From Gammaproteobacteria bacterium (GTDB lineage Bacteria; Pseudomonadota; Gammaproteobacteria; Steroidobacterales; Steroidobacteraceae): a stretch of DNA of 61,734 nt. The notes beneath the pieces were generated by a model. It had not been told where the DNA came from, did no database searches, and saw only the letters and a program-made list of their open reading frames with translations. Numbering within the stretch: the first letter of the stretch is position 1; each line of letters starts with the position of its first letter. The stretch lies in NCBI GenBank assembly GCA_028293805.1, contig JAQGOC010000341.1, positions 1 through 61,734 of the forward strand. The letters are read 5' to 3'. Shown here piece after piece: positions 60,928 through 61,734 of this stretch. Made by a program: the position numbers and the translations under genes.

Positions 60928-61489
60928 GAACGCACACCTATCGGGGGCAACGGAGGTGAACGTGCCGTTGGGCATTACCGCTCTCACCGGACGGGCGGCG
61001 CTGCGATTGAAGTCGTGGGTGCCTGGGGCCATGAGCGGCGGGCGCACCGTCGTGCTCGACGGGCGGGAGTTGCCGGCGCAGGTTGGGGGAACGATGTCGG
61101 GGCAGATCCGGGTACTGTGCCTCGGACCGGGCGAGTGGTTGATCGTGTCGGATGTAGCCGGCGCGTCGACCGTGCGCGAGCAGATCGAGCAGGAGCTCCA
61201 ACAGCAGGGCGTGGCCCTCGTCGATCTGACTCACGGGCTCGCCGTGCTGCAGGTGGAGCGTCCCGACATGCGTGAGCTGCTGTCCAAGGGATGCGGGCTC
61301 GATCTGCATCCACGCGCCTTTCCACCGGATCGATGCGCAAGTACGCGCTTTGCGCAGATACCGGTAATAGTCGATTGTCTCGATGGACCGCCGCGATTCG
61401 ACCTGTACGTCGCGCGCAGCTATCTTGGCTTTCTGCAATCCTGGTTGGCGGACGCGACAATCGAATTCGACGTGCCAGGGTCGGGCTAG
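60920..61489 (+). CDS. soxG: sarcosine oxidase subunit gamma
   Basis: 189 residues. Short GcvT-like fold: GRAALRLKSWVP, VLCLGPGEWLIVSD, VALVDLTHGLAVLQVERPDMRELLSKGCGLDLHPRAFPPDRCASTRFAQIPV and RSYLGFLQSWL are characteristic. It completes the four-subunit enzyme. Last gene of the rightward operon. Confidence 0.94.
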   Translation: MPENAHLSGATEVNVPLGITALTGRAALRLKSWVPGAMSGGRTVVLDGRELPAQVGGTMSGQIRVLCLGPGEWLIVSDVAGASTVREQIEQELQQQGVALVDLTHGLAVLQVERPDMRELLSKGCGLDLHPRAFPPDRCASTRFAQIPVIVDCLDGPPRFDLYVARSYLGFLQSWLADATIEFDVPGSG

Positions 61490-61504
61490 ACCGCCGGGCA
61501 AGCC

Positions 61505-61734
61505 TCAGATCCATTTAAACGCTCGGGCCATGATTCCGAGCAGCGCGCCGGACATCAGCAACCACCAGACCCGGTCGACTGCGCGGCCAATTCTCAACGT
61601 CGCGAACGCTTTTTCCACCGTGAGCGCCAGGCTCGTCACCGAGTCTTTGACGGCGTCGATTTTTCCGGACAGTCTTTGATCCACTGTCTCGATCTTGCCG
61701 GTCAGTTTCTGATCCACCGCGTCGATTTTGTCGG
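61505..61734 (-). CDS. hendecad-repeat coiled-coil protein with C-terminal membrane helix, 5' end outside the window
   Basis: The frame stays open to the right edge, so only the last 76 residues are seen. Three 11-residue units follow one another (KIDAVDQKLTG, KIETVDQRLSG, KIDAVKDSVTS), then a membrane helix near the end (VWWLLMSGALLGIMARAF). It resembles short membrane-tethered coiled-coil proteins of unknown role. It converges with soxG. Confidence 0.7.
   Translation of the reverse strand, partial: DKIDAVDQKLTGKIETVDQRLSGKIDAVKDSVTSLALTVEKAFATLRIGRAVDRVWWLLMSGALLGIMARAFKWI

Noticed and set aside
1..61734. tRNA, rRNA, CRISPR, insertion sequence or phage genes
   Set aside because: Scanned by eye; no cloverleaf, spaced direct repeats, transposase motif or integrase motif found. 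A computed search would be decisive.

Overview
The window is GC-rich (about 65% by eye), densely coded and free of recognisable tRNA, rRNA, CRISPR or insertion elements. Three TonB-dependent receptors, a FecI/FecR pair, lipoproteins, many secreted hydrolases and LysR/AraC/LacI/TetR regulators point to a Gram-negative proteobacterium that scavenges polymers and small organics. The gene content would suit a Steroidobacter/Xanthomonadales-like gammaproteobacterium, but that placement is inference.

Layout. 1-7.2 kb holds a c-di-GMP GGDEF/EAL protein cut by the left edge, a His/Asp-rich secreted protein, a phospholipase D-type lipoprotein with a DUF5329-like partner, a HAF-repeat protein and a CYTH protein. 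7.1-14.1 kb is a small-molecule catabolic locus: LysR, HpaI-type aldolase, amidohydrolase, YncE-like propeller, TonB receptor and a second LysR. 14.1-19.1 kb holds AraC, then an EPTP-repeat seven-bladed propeller, an unrecognised 396-residue protein and an MFS transporter, followed by glutathione peroxidase. A large membrane protein leads into 21.4-28.4 kb, which carries three secreted alpha-glucan enzymes (GH13, GH66 with an inserted CBM35, GH15), best read as a dextran/isomaltooligosaccharide locus. PEP carboxylase and a GH127 enzyme overlap by one base at 31.4 kb.

33.9-46.1 kb looks like a complete nucleoside (probably deoxynucleoside) utilisation locus. The leftward arm is TonB receptor, secreted nucleoside hydrolase and secreted carboxylesterase. 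The divergent rightward arm is LacI regulator, PfkB sugar kinase, DMT-type permease, DeoC aldolase and a double-domain aldehyde dehydrogenase. Two LacI-type operators spaced 22 bp apart lie in the divergent promoter region. In the proposed route the receptor takes up the substrate, the hydrolase frees the sugar, the permease imports it, the kinase phosphorylates it, DeoC splits it to glyceraldehyde-3-phosphate and acetaldehyde, and the dehydrogenase oxidises the acetaldehyde.

46.1-53.3 kb holds a pseudokinase-TonB fusion divergent from a FecI-FecR-STN receptor cassette. 53.5-61.5 kb holds a sodium-dependent transporter, a TetR regulator, a second ECF sigma factor with no FecR partner, and soxBDAG (heterotetrameric sarcosine oxidase). 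Nested palindromes precede the sigma factor. Runs of eight G residues directly precede the starts of the third receptor and of the sodium transporter. A hendecad-repeat membrane protein is cut by the right edge.
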